From Streptosporangiaceae bacterium (GTDB lineage: Bacteria > Actinomycetota > Actinomycetes > Streptosporangiales > Streptosporangiaceae), in contig JAICWX010000142.1 in NCBI GenBank assembly GCA_025934635.1, positions 1 through 21,320 of the forward strand: a DNA stretch of 21,320 nt. The letters run 5' to 3'. The notes beneath the pieces were generated by a model. It made no database searches. It was not told where the DNA came from and saw nothing but the letters and a program-made list of their open reading frames with translations. Within the stretch, counting starts at the first letter, position 1. Every line of letters begins with the position of its first letter. Position numbers and translations under genes: made by a program. Below are positions 1-8,044 of the stretch, one piece after another.

Positions 1-2183
1 GGCTCCGGCTGATGCCGGGCCGGCTGGCGCTACCGGGCCGCCTGACACCGGGCCGCCCGGTGCCCGGGCGGCGGGGGCCGCCGGGCCCCGGGGTGCGGCC
101 CGGCGGGCAGTGCCCGGCCGCGGCGGCAGTTCGAGCGGCGGGGCGACCCGGCCGCTGGCGCTGTCGGCCTCGGCCGCGTTCCTGGCCCGGGCCGAGCCGG
201 CCCCGCCGGCCGTGCCGGCCAGCCGGCGCGAGCCCGCGCCCGTCTCGCCGTCCGTGTCCACCGGCGGTGGCGCGTCCGGCCGCAGCCGCGATGGGTAGGC
301 ATCCCCGCCGCCGGCCTGGGCCGCACCGCCCTCGGTCGCGACGGCGGTGCCCGCCGCCACCCCGGCGGCCACGCCGGCCGCCGCCGCGGCGGCCTGGCCC
401 TGGTTGCGGCGCGCCCACCGGGCGGCCCGGTAGCTGGCCACCCCGGGGACCGCCGCGGTGGCGGCGTCGAGCGTGGACCGGCGGAATGTGTGACCGGCTT
501 CGCGCAGGCTGTACTCGGCCCGTTCGGTCGACCCGATGGTGCCGTACCCGACCGCCGAGAACAGGTGCGAGAACGGCTTGCGGTAGATGAACACCGCCAC
601 CGTGACCAGCGCGATCATCAAGATCTTGAGCGCCCACGGCAGCACCGCGTCGGCGGTCCCCATGATCAGCGAGTAACAGTAGAGCAGCACGGACAGGACG
701 ATCGCGACCGCGGCCTGTTTCATCAGCACGCCGACCAGCATCTCGAACCACCGGATGGCGATCACCCGGCCGAACCCGGGATGGGTCCCGATGATCAGGA
801 AGAACGGCCCGGCCACCAGCAGCAGCAGGAAGCCCAGCTTGAGCACGATCAAGGTCAGCGCGATCAGCAAGATGAGCAGCCCGGCCACCAGGGCGGCGAA
901 CATGGCCGCGAACGCGATCTCCAGCCTCGTGGTCCACTGGTTGCCCTGGAACAGGGGGTAGGCCGCCGGGTTGGCCTGCTGCATCGAGGTCGCGATGCCG
1001 GTGTAGGTGGCCTTCTTGGCCTGGATCAGCCCGGCGCTCGGGGTCTCGTTGGCCGCGATGGCCTGCGACCACAGCAGCTGCCGGCCGTAGGTGTTGACCA
1101 CGGTCTGCGGGGCACCGGGCGTGGTCGCGTAGGCGGTGCTGCCGAGCTCGCCGTACAGCCAGGGCTTGCACACCAGGACCGACCACAGCTCGTTGGCGTT
1201 CTCGTCGACCAGGGCGTTGCCCGAGGTGTAGGCGAAGTTGCCGGCCACGCTCTGCGGGTCACCCTTCTGCACGGGCAGGCAGTTGCTGCTGGCCGGGGCG
1301 GGCAGCTTGGAGAACGCGGTGTTGAGGACCTCGGTGACGCCGTTGGACACGGTGGTGCCGACGCCGGTGAAGTCGGCCGGCTTGCCGATCAGGGCGATGG
1401 CGGCCACGCAGGCCACCACCATCCACAGCGTGCCCTCGATGGTCCGGGTGGCCCGCTTGCGGATCAGTCCCTGCCAGGCCAGCCAGATCGCGCCGAGGAT
1501 GACCACCGGCGCCAGGAACGGGAAGTAGATCGCCTTGCCCAGCGCGGTGATCAGCCGGTTCACCGCGTCCTGGAGCCAGGTCAAGATGCTGTTGCCCGCG
1601 GCCGACTGGTAGACGGTGATCGTCACCCGGTCCATCGATTTCGCCGCGTCGAAGACCATCCCGGCCACGTTGTTGCCGATCAGCGACGTCATGTCGGAGC
1701 ACTGCAGGCCGTGCGCGGCCCAGAACTGGCCGGACACGCCGTAGTTGTCGTACAGGGTCTTGCCGCCGGCGGCCGCGGCCGGCGGCTCGATCATCGCGTC
1801 GATGCCGCCGGTGGCCTGCTCCGGCTCCGGCAGCGAGGGCTCGCAGATGTTGTTCAGGCCGCCGACTATCCCGCTGGAACCGGAGTTGCACAGCCCGATC
1901 AGGCCGCCGATGTCCCCGATGCCGGGTACCTGGCACACGCCGCCGGGCGCCGCCGGGTTCGCCGGGGTGATGGCCTTACTGGCGGTACTGGCCGTACTGG
2001 CCGCCTGGGTGGCGTGGGCCGCGTGCGTCGCCGCCAGCGCGGGGGTGGCGATGGCGAGACCGGCCACCGCGAGCAGCAGCACCTGGATGACCCGGCGCAA
2101 GATGCGCCGGCCGGGTCGGGGGGATTCAGCGCGATCTCGCCGCGGGGAACCGGCGGGTTCGGGCGAGGCGGGCGAGTTAGCCA
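1..2183 (-). CDS. VirB6/TrbL/TcpH-like polytopic T4SS membrane protein (3' end beyond window)
   Basis: Likely the channel-forming inner-membrane component of a type IV secretion-like apparatus. The reading frame is open from an ATG at 2183 to the left edge, about 727 codons, so the C-terminus is missing. An AGGAG motif lies about 10 nt before the ATG, and the VirB4-like gene stops 28 nt upstream. The N-terminus has an arginine-rich stretch and a hydrophobic segment (about residues 32-51) ending in ALAA, which looks like a signal peptide. Hydrophobic segments follow at about 208-240, 248-268, 421-465 (long enough for two), 481-508 and 513-537. Between 268 and 421 is a soluble domain with a Cys pair and an ELWSVLVCKPW motif, which I recall from actinobacterial TrbL-like proteins. 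From about residue 565 the chain becomes a long Ala/Gly/Pro/Arg-rich tail, presumably cytoplasmic. The family call rests on topology, motif and gene order; no homology search was possible. Confidence 0.82.
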
Positions 2184-2211
2184 TCGTGAGGGAGCTCCTG
2201 AGTTTCTGCGG

Positions 2212-4773
2212 TTACGGCGACGCTTCCGGCGCTCGCGTGCTGGCCGCTGATGAGCCGGCGGCCGGGCGGTCTTCGCCCGGGTCAGGCTCATCCGCGCTGG
2301 GTTCCCTGCGTGCAGACGGGTCAGGCTGGCTGAGCCTGGCCCGGGTGGGATTGGTATCGATCCAGTCCCTCAACTCGTCCGAGACCAGGTCGACCCCAAT
2401 GCGCCCGGCTCGGTTATCTAGATCACGGAAGATGCACTCGCCGTTGCCGAGCGAGCGCAGTACGGCCTTGTGGTCATCCGATGGCGCGACCCCGAGCAGC
2501 GCCATGACGTTCGCTACCTCGGCCCGCTCGGACGAGCGGAACGCGAACACCCCGGACAGGCAGTTGGTCACCTGCTCGTTCAGCAGGTCGCCGGCGTTCT
2601 GCGAGACCAGCACCAGCGCGGTGTTCCTCGACCGGCCCATCCGGGAGACCTCGGGCACCAGCTTGGCGCCCTCCGGGGTCGAGGTGATCGCCCAGGCCTC
2701 GTCCAGGAAGATCGCCTTCGGCAGGGTGCGGTCGATGCCGTTGAGCAGCTTGCGGGCGAACTGCGAGACCAGGTACAGCAGCGCGACCGACAGCCGCTGC
2801 TCGTAGGAGTAGTCGTCCCGGCTGGTGTTGGAGTCCGGCAGCGTCAGGCCCGCCAGGGTGAAGACCGTGGTCCAGCCCTCCGCGTCGATCTGCTGGCCCA
2901 CCGAGGGCGCGAAGCACAGCCGGGCCAGCCTCATCTCCGAGACCGCCCGCATCACCGCGCCGGTGTTCTTCCAGGCCGGATCCTCTGACTGCTCCAGGTG
3001 CGTGATCACCTTGCCCAGGCTCGGCCGCTCGGTCCCGGCCACCGCGCCGACCGCCTGGATCATGGCGCTCTCGCGTTCCTCGCTCATCCGCGGCAGCAGC
3101 AGCCGCAGCGTCTCGGTGGCCATGGTCCGCTTCTCGGACAGGTCCAGGCCGAACGAGAACGGATCAAGCAGCCCGGGCGCCGCCGAGTTCAGCGGCAGCA
3201 CGCGCGCCTTGCGTCCCTGCCTGCTGAGGTATTCCGCCAGCGACTCCGCGTCGCCCTTGGGGTCGATCACCGCGACCGTCGCGCCGCGCAGCGCCAGCTG
3301 GTAGATCAGCAGCATGGCCAGCGTCGTCTTGCCGCCGCCGGGCTCGCCGGTGATCGCTATCGCGGTCGGCCGGTTACGCGCCGCCGCCAGCAGCGGGTCG
3401 AAGTGCACGATGGACCGGGCCCGGCCCAGCGTCTCGCCGATATACGGCCCGACCCAGCCCGACCCGGAGGCGGCGTCGGTCCGGTCGCCGAGTTCCACCG
3501 TCGCGGTCGGCATTCCGCCGGCGATCGTGTAAAGCGGCTGCCGCTGCACATAGGAATTCAGCCGGATGCGCTCACCGGGCAGCGATTCGGACAGCAGCGA
3601 GAACTGGTCGCCGGTGGAGTTGACCACGTCGATCCCGATATCGCGGTAATGCTCGATCACCGCCTCCACCCGGCGGACGCACAGTTCCTTGGTCGGGGCG
3701 GCGACGATCAGCCGGTGCCAGCCGTACACGAAAGGCAGCCGTTCCTTGGTGATGCCGTGCTCCAGCATCCTGGCCGCGGCGATCTGCTCGGCCAGGGCAA
3801 TGGGCGCCTCCGCGCCCGCCTCCCGGATATGGGCGTCCATATCGCGCGCGTGCGCGAGCCGGCGGCTGACGTCCTTGCTCGCCTTGGCCGGCGGAATCAG
3901 CTTCATCCGGGAGCTGATCTCCACCGGGAACGGCAGCGCGTCAGCGAAATGCAGCCACGGCTCGCCGTCCGGAAAGGACATCACGTCGGGAAAACGGGCA
4001 AACGACAGGAAGGCGGTATACGACTCGCCGGAAACGTGCTCCAGGCACAGCAGGGTCCGCCCGTTGTGGACCTGCCCCTCGAAGAGCGTGTCGATCTCGC
4101 CCGCGCCCCAGCGCCTGCGCTTGGTCGCGGACGGCAGCGGCTCCCCCGCCGTCTGCATCAGCGTGTGCTGCACCAGCCAGGCGATCTCGCTCGCGGCGGC
4201 GTGCCGGGCGACCAGCGCGCTGGCGTTCAGGGCCCGGCCGAGCCGCTCGGCGTTATCCGTCCACTTGGCGATCTCCGGCGGGCCGATCGACTCGTCCTCG
4301 ATCCCCAGCGCGCTCTCGCCGCGTTGGTACACGCCGCGGAACTGCGAGAACACGCCGCCCGAGAGCTGCGCGCGCACGCCCCGCTGGCCGAGGCGGACCC
4401 CGATGTAGATCTCCTTGCCCCAGAAATCCTTCGCCCAGACGTGCTGGTAGGTCTGCTCCAGGTACTCCCGCCAGCCCGGGCCCCCGTCCGCGGTCGCGTC
4501 AAGGCCGGTGGCCCAGGCGTGGGCCGGGTAAGCGCGGTGCGCGATGCGCAGGTGCACCTCGGCGTCCGGCATCCTGATCGCGGCCAGCGCGACCGTGATG
4601 TTGGTGGCCAGCGCCTCCCGCTCCTCGGGGGTGGTGAACTCGTACGACACCGAGGGGATGCGGTAGTACGCCCACGCGTGCGTGTCGGTGAGCAGGATCC
4701 GGTCGTCGAAGTACCGGATGGCCAGGCGGGCGCGGCCCCGGGAGCTCCGGGAGCCCTTAGTCCGAGTGCTCAC
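2212..4773 (-). CDS. VirB4/TcpF-like type IV secretion ATPase
   Basis: An 853-residue AAA-type motor ATPase that would power assembly or substrate transfer at the membrane. A TraC/VirB4-like N-terminal region (about 1-450) is followed by the ATPase core. Walker A is GEPGGGKTT at about residues 475-483 and Walker B is AIFLDEAW at about 686-693. After that come LVLVSQNAGDLL, the glutamine-bearing motif typical of VirB4, and a C-terminal IFRDLDNRAG stretch, also usual for the family. The last 40 residues are an Asp/Pro/Ser/Ala tail with no recognisable motif. The GTG start at 4773 is preceded by GGAAGGA at 6 nt and lies inside the 3' end of the TcpE-fusion gene (17-nt overlap), so the two are probably translationally coupled. 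No signal peptide or membrane segment is evident, consistent with a peripheral cytoplasmic ATPase. Confidence 0.93.
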   Translation of the reverse strand: MSTRTKGSRSSRGRARLAIRYFDDRILLTDTHAWAYYRIPSVSYEFTTPEEREALATNITVALAAIRMPDAEVHLRIAHRAYPAHAWATGLDATADGGPGWREYLEQTYQHVWAKDFWGKEIYIGVRLGQRGVRAQLSGGVFSQFRGVYQRGESALGIEDESIGPPEIAKWTDNAERLGRALNASALVARHAAASEIAWLVQHTLMQTAGEPLPSATKRRRWGAGEIDTLFEGQVHNGRTLLCLEHVSGESYTAFLSFARFPDVMSFPDGEPWLHFADALPFPVEISSRMKLIPPAKASKDVSRRLAHARDMDAHIREAGAEAPIALAEQIAAARMLEHGITKERLPFVYGWHRLIVAAPTKELCVRRVEAVIEHYRDIGIDVVNSTGDQFSLLSESLPGERIRLNSYVQRQPLYTIAGGMPTATVELGDRTDAASGSGWVGPYIGETLGRARSIVHFDPLLAAARNRPTAIAITGEPGGGKTTLAMLLIYQLALRGATVAVIDPKGDAESLAEYLSRQGRKARVLPLNSAAPGLLDPFSFGLDLSEKRTMATETLRLLLPRMSEERESAMIQAVGAVAGTERPSLGKVITHLEQSEDPAWKNTGAVMRAVSEMRLARLCFAPSVGQQIDAEGWTTVFTLAGLTLPDSNTSRDDYSYEQRLSVALLYLVSQFARKLLNGIDRTLPKAIFLDEAWAITSTPEGAKLVPEVSRMGRSRNTALVLVSQNAGDLLNEQVTNCLSGVFAFRSSERAEVANVMALLGVAPSDDHKAVLRSLGNGECIFRDLDNRAGRIGVDLVSDELRDWIDTNPTRARLSQPDPSARREPSADEPDPGEDRPAAGSSAASTRAPEASP

Positions 4774-7396
4774 CGGGATTCCTTCCGGGAACGGGACTCG
4801 CCGAAGCCGCGGACAGGGCCGACACCAGCACCCCGGCCAGCGCCGTGTACGCCAGCCGGGCCTGCGGCTGCAGGGCGGCCTGCGGGTACTGAGTGGACTG
4901 CGGACGCTGCGGTTCCCCGGGGGGACGCCCCCCCGGGATCCCCCCGCGTACGGGGGGGCTGCCCGCTCCCCCGTGCCCCCCCAGGGCCAGGCAGTCGTCC
5001 CACGGCACCCGCACGATGGCGCGGCAGCGTCCCCGGGCGACGGATTCGGCCCGGAGCACGTCCTCCATGGTCCGCCTGCTCACCCCGTTGACGACCGTCA
5101 CCGCGCGGGCCGCGAGCTCGCCGTAGCCGTGCGCGCCGAGCCATTGCTGGGTGTTGGCCAGCGAGGTCGCCGCGTCCGGGCTGGCCGGCGCGACCAGGAT
5201 CAGCTGGTCGGCCGCGGCCAGCACCCGGGTCAGGCCGGCGGGCGACGGGTCGATCATGGTCAATGAGTACCGTTCGGTCAGCAGGTCGGCGAGCCGCCCG
5301 AAGTCGGCTCCTTCCAGAACGCCGTGGCCCGGCAAGCCGGCCACCACGTCGAGCCGTGCGCCCGGTCCCGGCCCGGCCAGCAGTTCCGGCGGATCCGCCG
5401 GTCCCGGCTCGCGCCCGGCCAGCAGCGCCTGCGGCGTGGTAGCCGGCGCATGCCGGGTGGCCAGGGAGGTGGGCCCGGGGTTCAGGTCGAGTGCGGCCAC
5501 CGGGATCCCGCGCACCGCAGCCAGGATATGCCCGGCCATCAGTGCGGTCACGGTCTGGCCCGCTCCCCGGGTGCAGCCGAGTACCGCGATCCTGGACGGC
5601 GCGGCCAGCGGCAGCCGGGCCCGGTCGCGATCCAGCGTCTCCTGGTCCCGCTTACCCGGCCCCTGCCCGCCGGCGACCACCTTCACCTGGCGGCGCCAGC
5701 TGCTGGCGTCGCCGCGGCTGCCGGGGCCGCTGAGCGCGCGCTCGATGGAGGGCAGCGGCCGCCCGCGCTCCACCGCCACGAACCGGGCCGCGGCCGGCCC
5801 GGGCTCGACGTGGCTTGGGGCGGGCGTGACGTGGCTGGGTGCGGGCTCTGCGGAGCTGGGCGCGGGCGGCTCGGCCTCGTGCGTTACCGCGGCGGCGGGG
5901 CGCGCTACCTCGACGTCGGGCGCGGCCGTCCCGACCTCGAACGGCTCAGGCTTGAACACCTCGGGCTCGGCCTCGGGGGCGGCCGGTACGGACGGCTCGG
6001 GTGCCGTGACTTCGGGCGCCGGCGGGGCCGGGACGGGGCGGGGCTGGGCGCGGAGCATCCAGCGGGCCCGGGCCTTGGCCAGCGCGGCGGGCGGCTGCGG
6101 CCAGGCCGGAGCCGCCCGCGTGGCATCCTCGGCGGGTGGGGAGACCGGGTTGGCCGGGCGATCGGCCTTGCGTCCCAGGCCATGCCTGAACCCGGTCAGG
6201 TGCCGCCGGGCCGGGCCGGCCGCCGGCCCGGAGCGTGCTCCGGATCCGCCGTTGTACTCGTCGTCAGCCGCGGGGTCCCAGCCGACGGCCGGAATGCCGT
6301 GCGCCGCGGCATCGGCATCAGGCTCGAGATCGAGGTTGACCTCGGGGAACGCACCGACCTCGGGGAACGGGGCCGGGTCAGGCAGCGGGCGGACCAGCGG
6401 CAGCAGGTTGGCCTCGGCCGACGGCCAGGCGGTCGGGCCGGACGACTCGTTCAGGGCACCGAGAACGGGATCGGAATCGTGCGCGACCTCAAGGGGCCGG
6501 GTACCCGGCCGTTCCGCCGCAGGCGGGCTCGTCCACCCGGAAGGCCGCGCTGTTCCGGTTTCCCGGTCGGCCGGGCCGGTCATGGTGCCGGGCTCAGGGA
6601 TCAGCGGCCAGGATGGCCACGAGGGCGGGGCGGGCGGCGGGCTCGGCTCGACCACGGGCCGGTTCTGCGGACGCTTCGGGGTCCGGCGGGCCGGCGTGCG
6701 TTCCGGCACCTGGACCGGCGACGGCACGGCGCCCAGCTCGGCGCCCGTTTCCGGGCCCAGCTCGGGTGACGGGCCCGCGAGCGGCGGCCTGGCCAGCTGC
6801 TGGGCGACCGTGAACGGCTGGGCCGTCTCCAGCGGCTGGGCGGTCTCCAGCGGCTGGGCGGGGGCCAGCGGCTTCGCCGCGGTCCTCGGCGCCCGCGGCA
6901 CGCGGACTCCGGCCCGGACTGCCCTGGTCCCGGCCCGGGCCGGCGCGGCGCTCGGTGCCTGCCGGGCGGGAGCGCCCGACCGGGCCCTGGCCGGGGACTT
7001 CTTCGCCTTCTTGGGCCGCCCCTTGGGCGGGTGCCGGTGCCACACCCGCGCGGACACCATGATCTCGTCCTTCTCCGCGAACGGCGCCATCCGGCACCAC
7101 GTCCGTGGTTCCGATACATACCGCAGCTGCGAGCTCACCAGCTCGGGCAGCCGCTTGCTCTCAATGACCGGTCTCGTCGTCAGCCAGGTAAGGACACCGG
7201 GAGGAAGTACGTAAAGCCAAACAAGGTTGTGATTAAAGGGCAGCCCGACAGCAATCAGGAAGAATACGTAGGGAACGGTGATTCCCGCGAAAACTCCGAT
7301 CCAGGTGATCGGCAGAGGTGCCGGCAGGCGGAAATCGTAAAGCTTGTAAAGTCGCTTTTCGATTCGCCAGATATTTGTGTAAGTGGGAAGGTCCAC
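4757..7396 (-). CDS. TcpE-family membrane protein fused to a MinD/ParA-like domain with altered P-loop
   Basis: An 879-residue fusion. Residues 1-125 match the TcpE conjugal-transfer membrane protein pattern: a start region with YTNIWRIEKRLYKLYDF, two membrane segments (about 25-53 and 57-76), and a following SKRLPELVSSQLRYVSEPRTW stretch. TcpE proteins usually end near here. This one continues into a disordered Pro/Ala/Glu-rich linker (about 130-595) with short repeats (QPLETA, PSHV). A MinD/ParA/SIMIBI-like domain follows (about 598-815), with RIAVLGCTRGAGQTVTAL, a LDLNPG strand, MIDPSP and DQLILVAPASPDAATSLAN. The P-loop reads GCTRGAGQT, with Gln where the Walker lysine is expected, so ATP hydrolysis is doubtful. 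The C-terminal 70 residues include a Gly/Pro stretch encoded by GC palindromes. The GTG start at 7396 has GAAGGGG about 10 nt upstream. Known family: TcpE is an essential transfer protein in pCW3; the role of the MinD-like part is inference, perhaps positioning or substrate targeting as proposed for EspI-like proteins. Confidence 0.85.
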   Translation of the reverse strand: MDLPTYTNIWRIEKRLYKLYDFRLPAPLPITWIGVFAGITVPYVFFLIAVGLPFNHNLVWLYVLPPGVLTWLTTRPVIESKRLPELVSSQLRYVSEPRTWCRMAPFAEKDEIMVSARVWHRHPPKGRPKKAKKSPARARSGAPARQAPSAAPARAGTRAVRAGVRVPRAPRTAAKPLAPAQPLETAQPLETAQPFTVAQQLARPPLAGPSPELGPETGAELGAVPSPVQVPERTPARRTPKRPQNRPVVEPSPPPAPPSWPSWPLIPEPGTMTGPADRETGTARPSGWTSPPAAERPGTRPLEVAHDSDPVLGALNESSGPTAWPSAEANLLPLVRPLPDPAPFPEVGAFPEVNLDLEPDADAAAHGIPAVGWDPAADDEYNGGSGARSGPAAGPARRHLTGFRHGLGRKADRPANPVSPPAEDATRAAPAWPQPPAALAKARARWMLRAQPRPVPAPPAPEVTAPEPSVPAAPEAEPEVFKPEPFEVGTAAPDVEVARPAAAVTHEAEPPAPSSAEPAPSHVTPAPSHVEPGPAAARFVAVERGRPLPSIERALSGPGSRGDASSWRRQVKVVAGGQGPGKRDQETLDRDRARLPLAAPSRIAVLGCTRGAGQTVTALMAGHILAAVRGIPVAALDLNPGPTSLATRHAPATTPQALLAGREPGPADPPELLAGPGPGARLDVVAGLPGHGVLEGADFGRLADLLTERYSLTMIDPSPAGLTRVLAAADQLILVAPASPDAATSLANTQQWLGAHGYGELAARAVTVVNGVSRRTMEDVLRAESVARGRCRAIVRVPWDDCLALGGHGGAGSPPVRGGIPGGRPPGEPQRPQSTQYPQAALQPQARLAYTALAGVLVSALSAASASPVPGRNPGEHSD
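4916..4957. repeat. Two adjacent GC-only palindromes inside the TcpE-fusion gene
   Basis: The arms at 4916-4924 and 4929-4937 (CCCGGGGGG / CCCCCCGGG, 4-nt spacer) pair perfectly. Arms at 4940-4946 and 4951-4957 (CCCCCCG / CGGGGGG, 4-nt spacer) follow immediately. Further C-runs continue to about 4982. The reading frame is kept and encodes a Gly/Pro stretch (SPPVRGGIPGGRPPG) between the MinD-like core and the final LAYTALAGVLVSAL helix. Confidence 0.75.
6808..6870. repeat. Tandem ~18-bp repeats encoding the QPLETA linker
   Basis: Successive near-copies of an 18-bp unit containing ggctgggc and gtctccagc encode PLAPAQPLETAQPLETAQPF on the minus strand. They lie in the proline-rich linker of the TcpE fusion protein, and copy number is likely to vary between strains. 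A second, shorter imperfect repeat (gacgtggctggg, encoding PSHV) occurs in the same linker near 5810-5845. Confidence 0.65.
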
Positions 7397-7427
7397 TAGT
7401 GGCGCGCCCCTTCTTCCTGATTCGGGA

Positions 7428-7685
7428 TCAGTGGACTCCGAGCGCGTTCGCTATGCCGGTGGCTAGCGTGTGCACGATGCCGGGCGTGTAGAAGATGACC
7501 GCAATGGCCACGGCCAGCACGATGAACTGCACGAACCGGGTGATCTCACGCGTGAAGAGGAAGAAGATCGCTACGATCCCGACGATGCCCAGGAACAATG
7601 GCCCGAACAGACCCTGCAGGTAGGTAACGAGCCCCTGCGTACTCAAGGCCACTGGAGCCATCGCGGCGGTGAGGTGAGTATGCAT
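7428..7685 (-). CDS. Small two-helix membrane protein in the TcpD position
   Basis: An 85-residue protein with an N-terminal amphipathic stretch and two hydrophobic helices (about residues 24-43 and 50-67) separated by a charged TREITRF loop, ending in a short GIANALGVH tail. The ATG at 7685 has GGAAGGGA about 7 nt upstream; an internal ATG nine codons in lacks a ribosome-binding site. It lies between the TcpC-like and TcpE-like genes, 31 nt before the latter, which is where pCW3-type modules carry tcpD. Size, topology and position also resemble small pilin-like VirB2 subunits (two helices with a charged turn), so it could be a structural channel or fibre subunit. I do not recognise a specific family from sequence alone. 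Confidence 0.82.
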   Translation of the reverse strand: MHTHLTAAMAPVALSTQGLVTYLQGLFGPLFLGIVGIVAIFFLFTREITRFVQFIVLAVAIAVIFYTPGIVHTLATGIANALGVH

Positions 7686-8044
7686 AACATGTCCCTTCCG
7701 GGATCAAATGAACATTCAGATGGTGCTACAGCAGGCCGCTTGAGCTGGTACAAGTAAAGCCGATACGCGGGCAGCCGGGAGCAGGGCGGGCCCGGCGCCC
7801 CGATGCGCCGGTGCCGCGTCAGCTGACCGGCCGGGTGGAGCCGGCGAGCGCGGGCCGTCAGCCGGCCCGCGCCAGGTTTGTAGGACTCCTCGCCGGGGAA
7901 CACAGCCCGGGCGGTGGCTAGCAGGCCGGGGGCGGGCCGGGCGACGACTAGTTCACGGGAGCTGGGCCGGGTCAGAGCCGGCCGGCGTGGTGGGGTGCGC
8001 CTGCAGACGGGCATGGCGACGATACCTGGCCCTGTCCTGGTCAT
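7643..8044 (-). CDS. Doubtful small ORF coupled to the tcpC-like gene
   Basis: A 133-residue frame starting with an ATG whose last two bases are the first two of the TcpC-like stop codon (ATGA), with GGTGGGAG 5 nt upstream, so initiation by translational coupling is plausible. The first 100 codons favour G/C in the third position, but the last 30 do not, and they run 43 nt into the next gene. The product is Arg/Pro/Ala-rich without membrane segments or any motif I recognise. A perfect 10-bp GC hairpin (7848-7872) lies in its middle. It may be a real accessory gene, a decayed one, or just open by chance in high-GC DNA. Without it, 7686-8040 holds no gene. Confidence 0.25.
   Translation of the reverse strand: MTRTGPGIVAMPVCRRTPPRRPALTRPSSRELVVARPAPGLLATARAVFPGEESYKPGAGRLTARARRLHPAGQLTRHRRIGAPGPPCSRLPAYRLYLYQLKRPAVAPSECSFDPGRDMLCILTSPPRWLQWP
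7848..7872. promoter_or_regulatory. Perfect 10-bp GC hairpin between the tcpC-like and tcpD-like genes
   Basis: Arms 7848-7857 (GCGCGGGCCG) and 7863-7872 (CGGCCCGCGC) are exactly complementary around a 5-nt loop (TCAGC). There is no T-run on the minus-strand side, so it is not a classical intrinsic terminator for the operon. It could attenuate transcription, mark an RNA-processing site, or stabilise a downstream transcript. Confidence 0.55.

Noticed and set aside
490..2250. 586-residue plus-strand ORF
   Set aside because: Shadow of the VirB6-like gene; His/Gln/Arg/Gly-rich without motifs, while the minus strand gives clear membrane helices.
2998..5091. 697-residue plus-strand ORF
   Set aside because: Antisense to the VirB4-like ATPase with intact Walker motifs; composition typical of high-GC shadow frames.
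5151..7214. 687-residue plus-strand ORF
   Set aside because: Antisense to the Pro/Ala linker and MinD-like region; Ser/Gly/Ala low-complexity and no start signal.
7725..7753. Possible separate promoter for the TcpD-position gene
   Set aside because: TTGTAC-17-TGTAGC matches each consensus box at only three of six positions.
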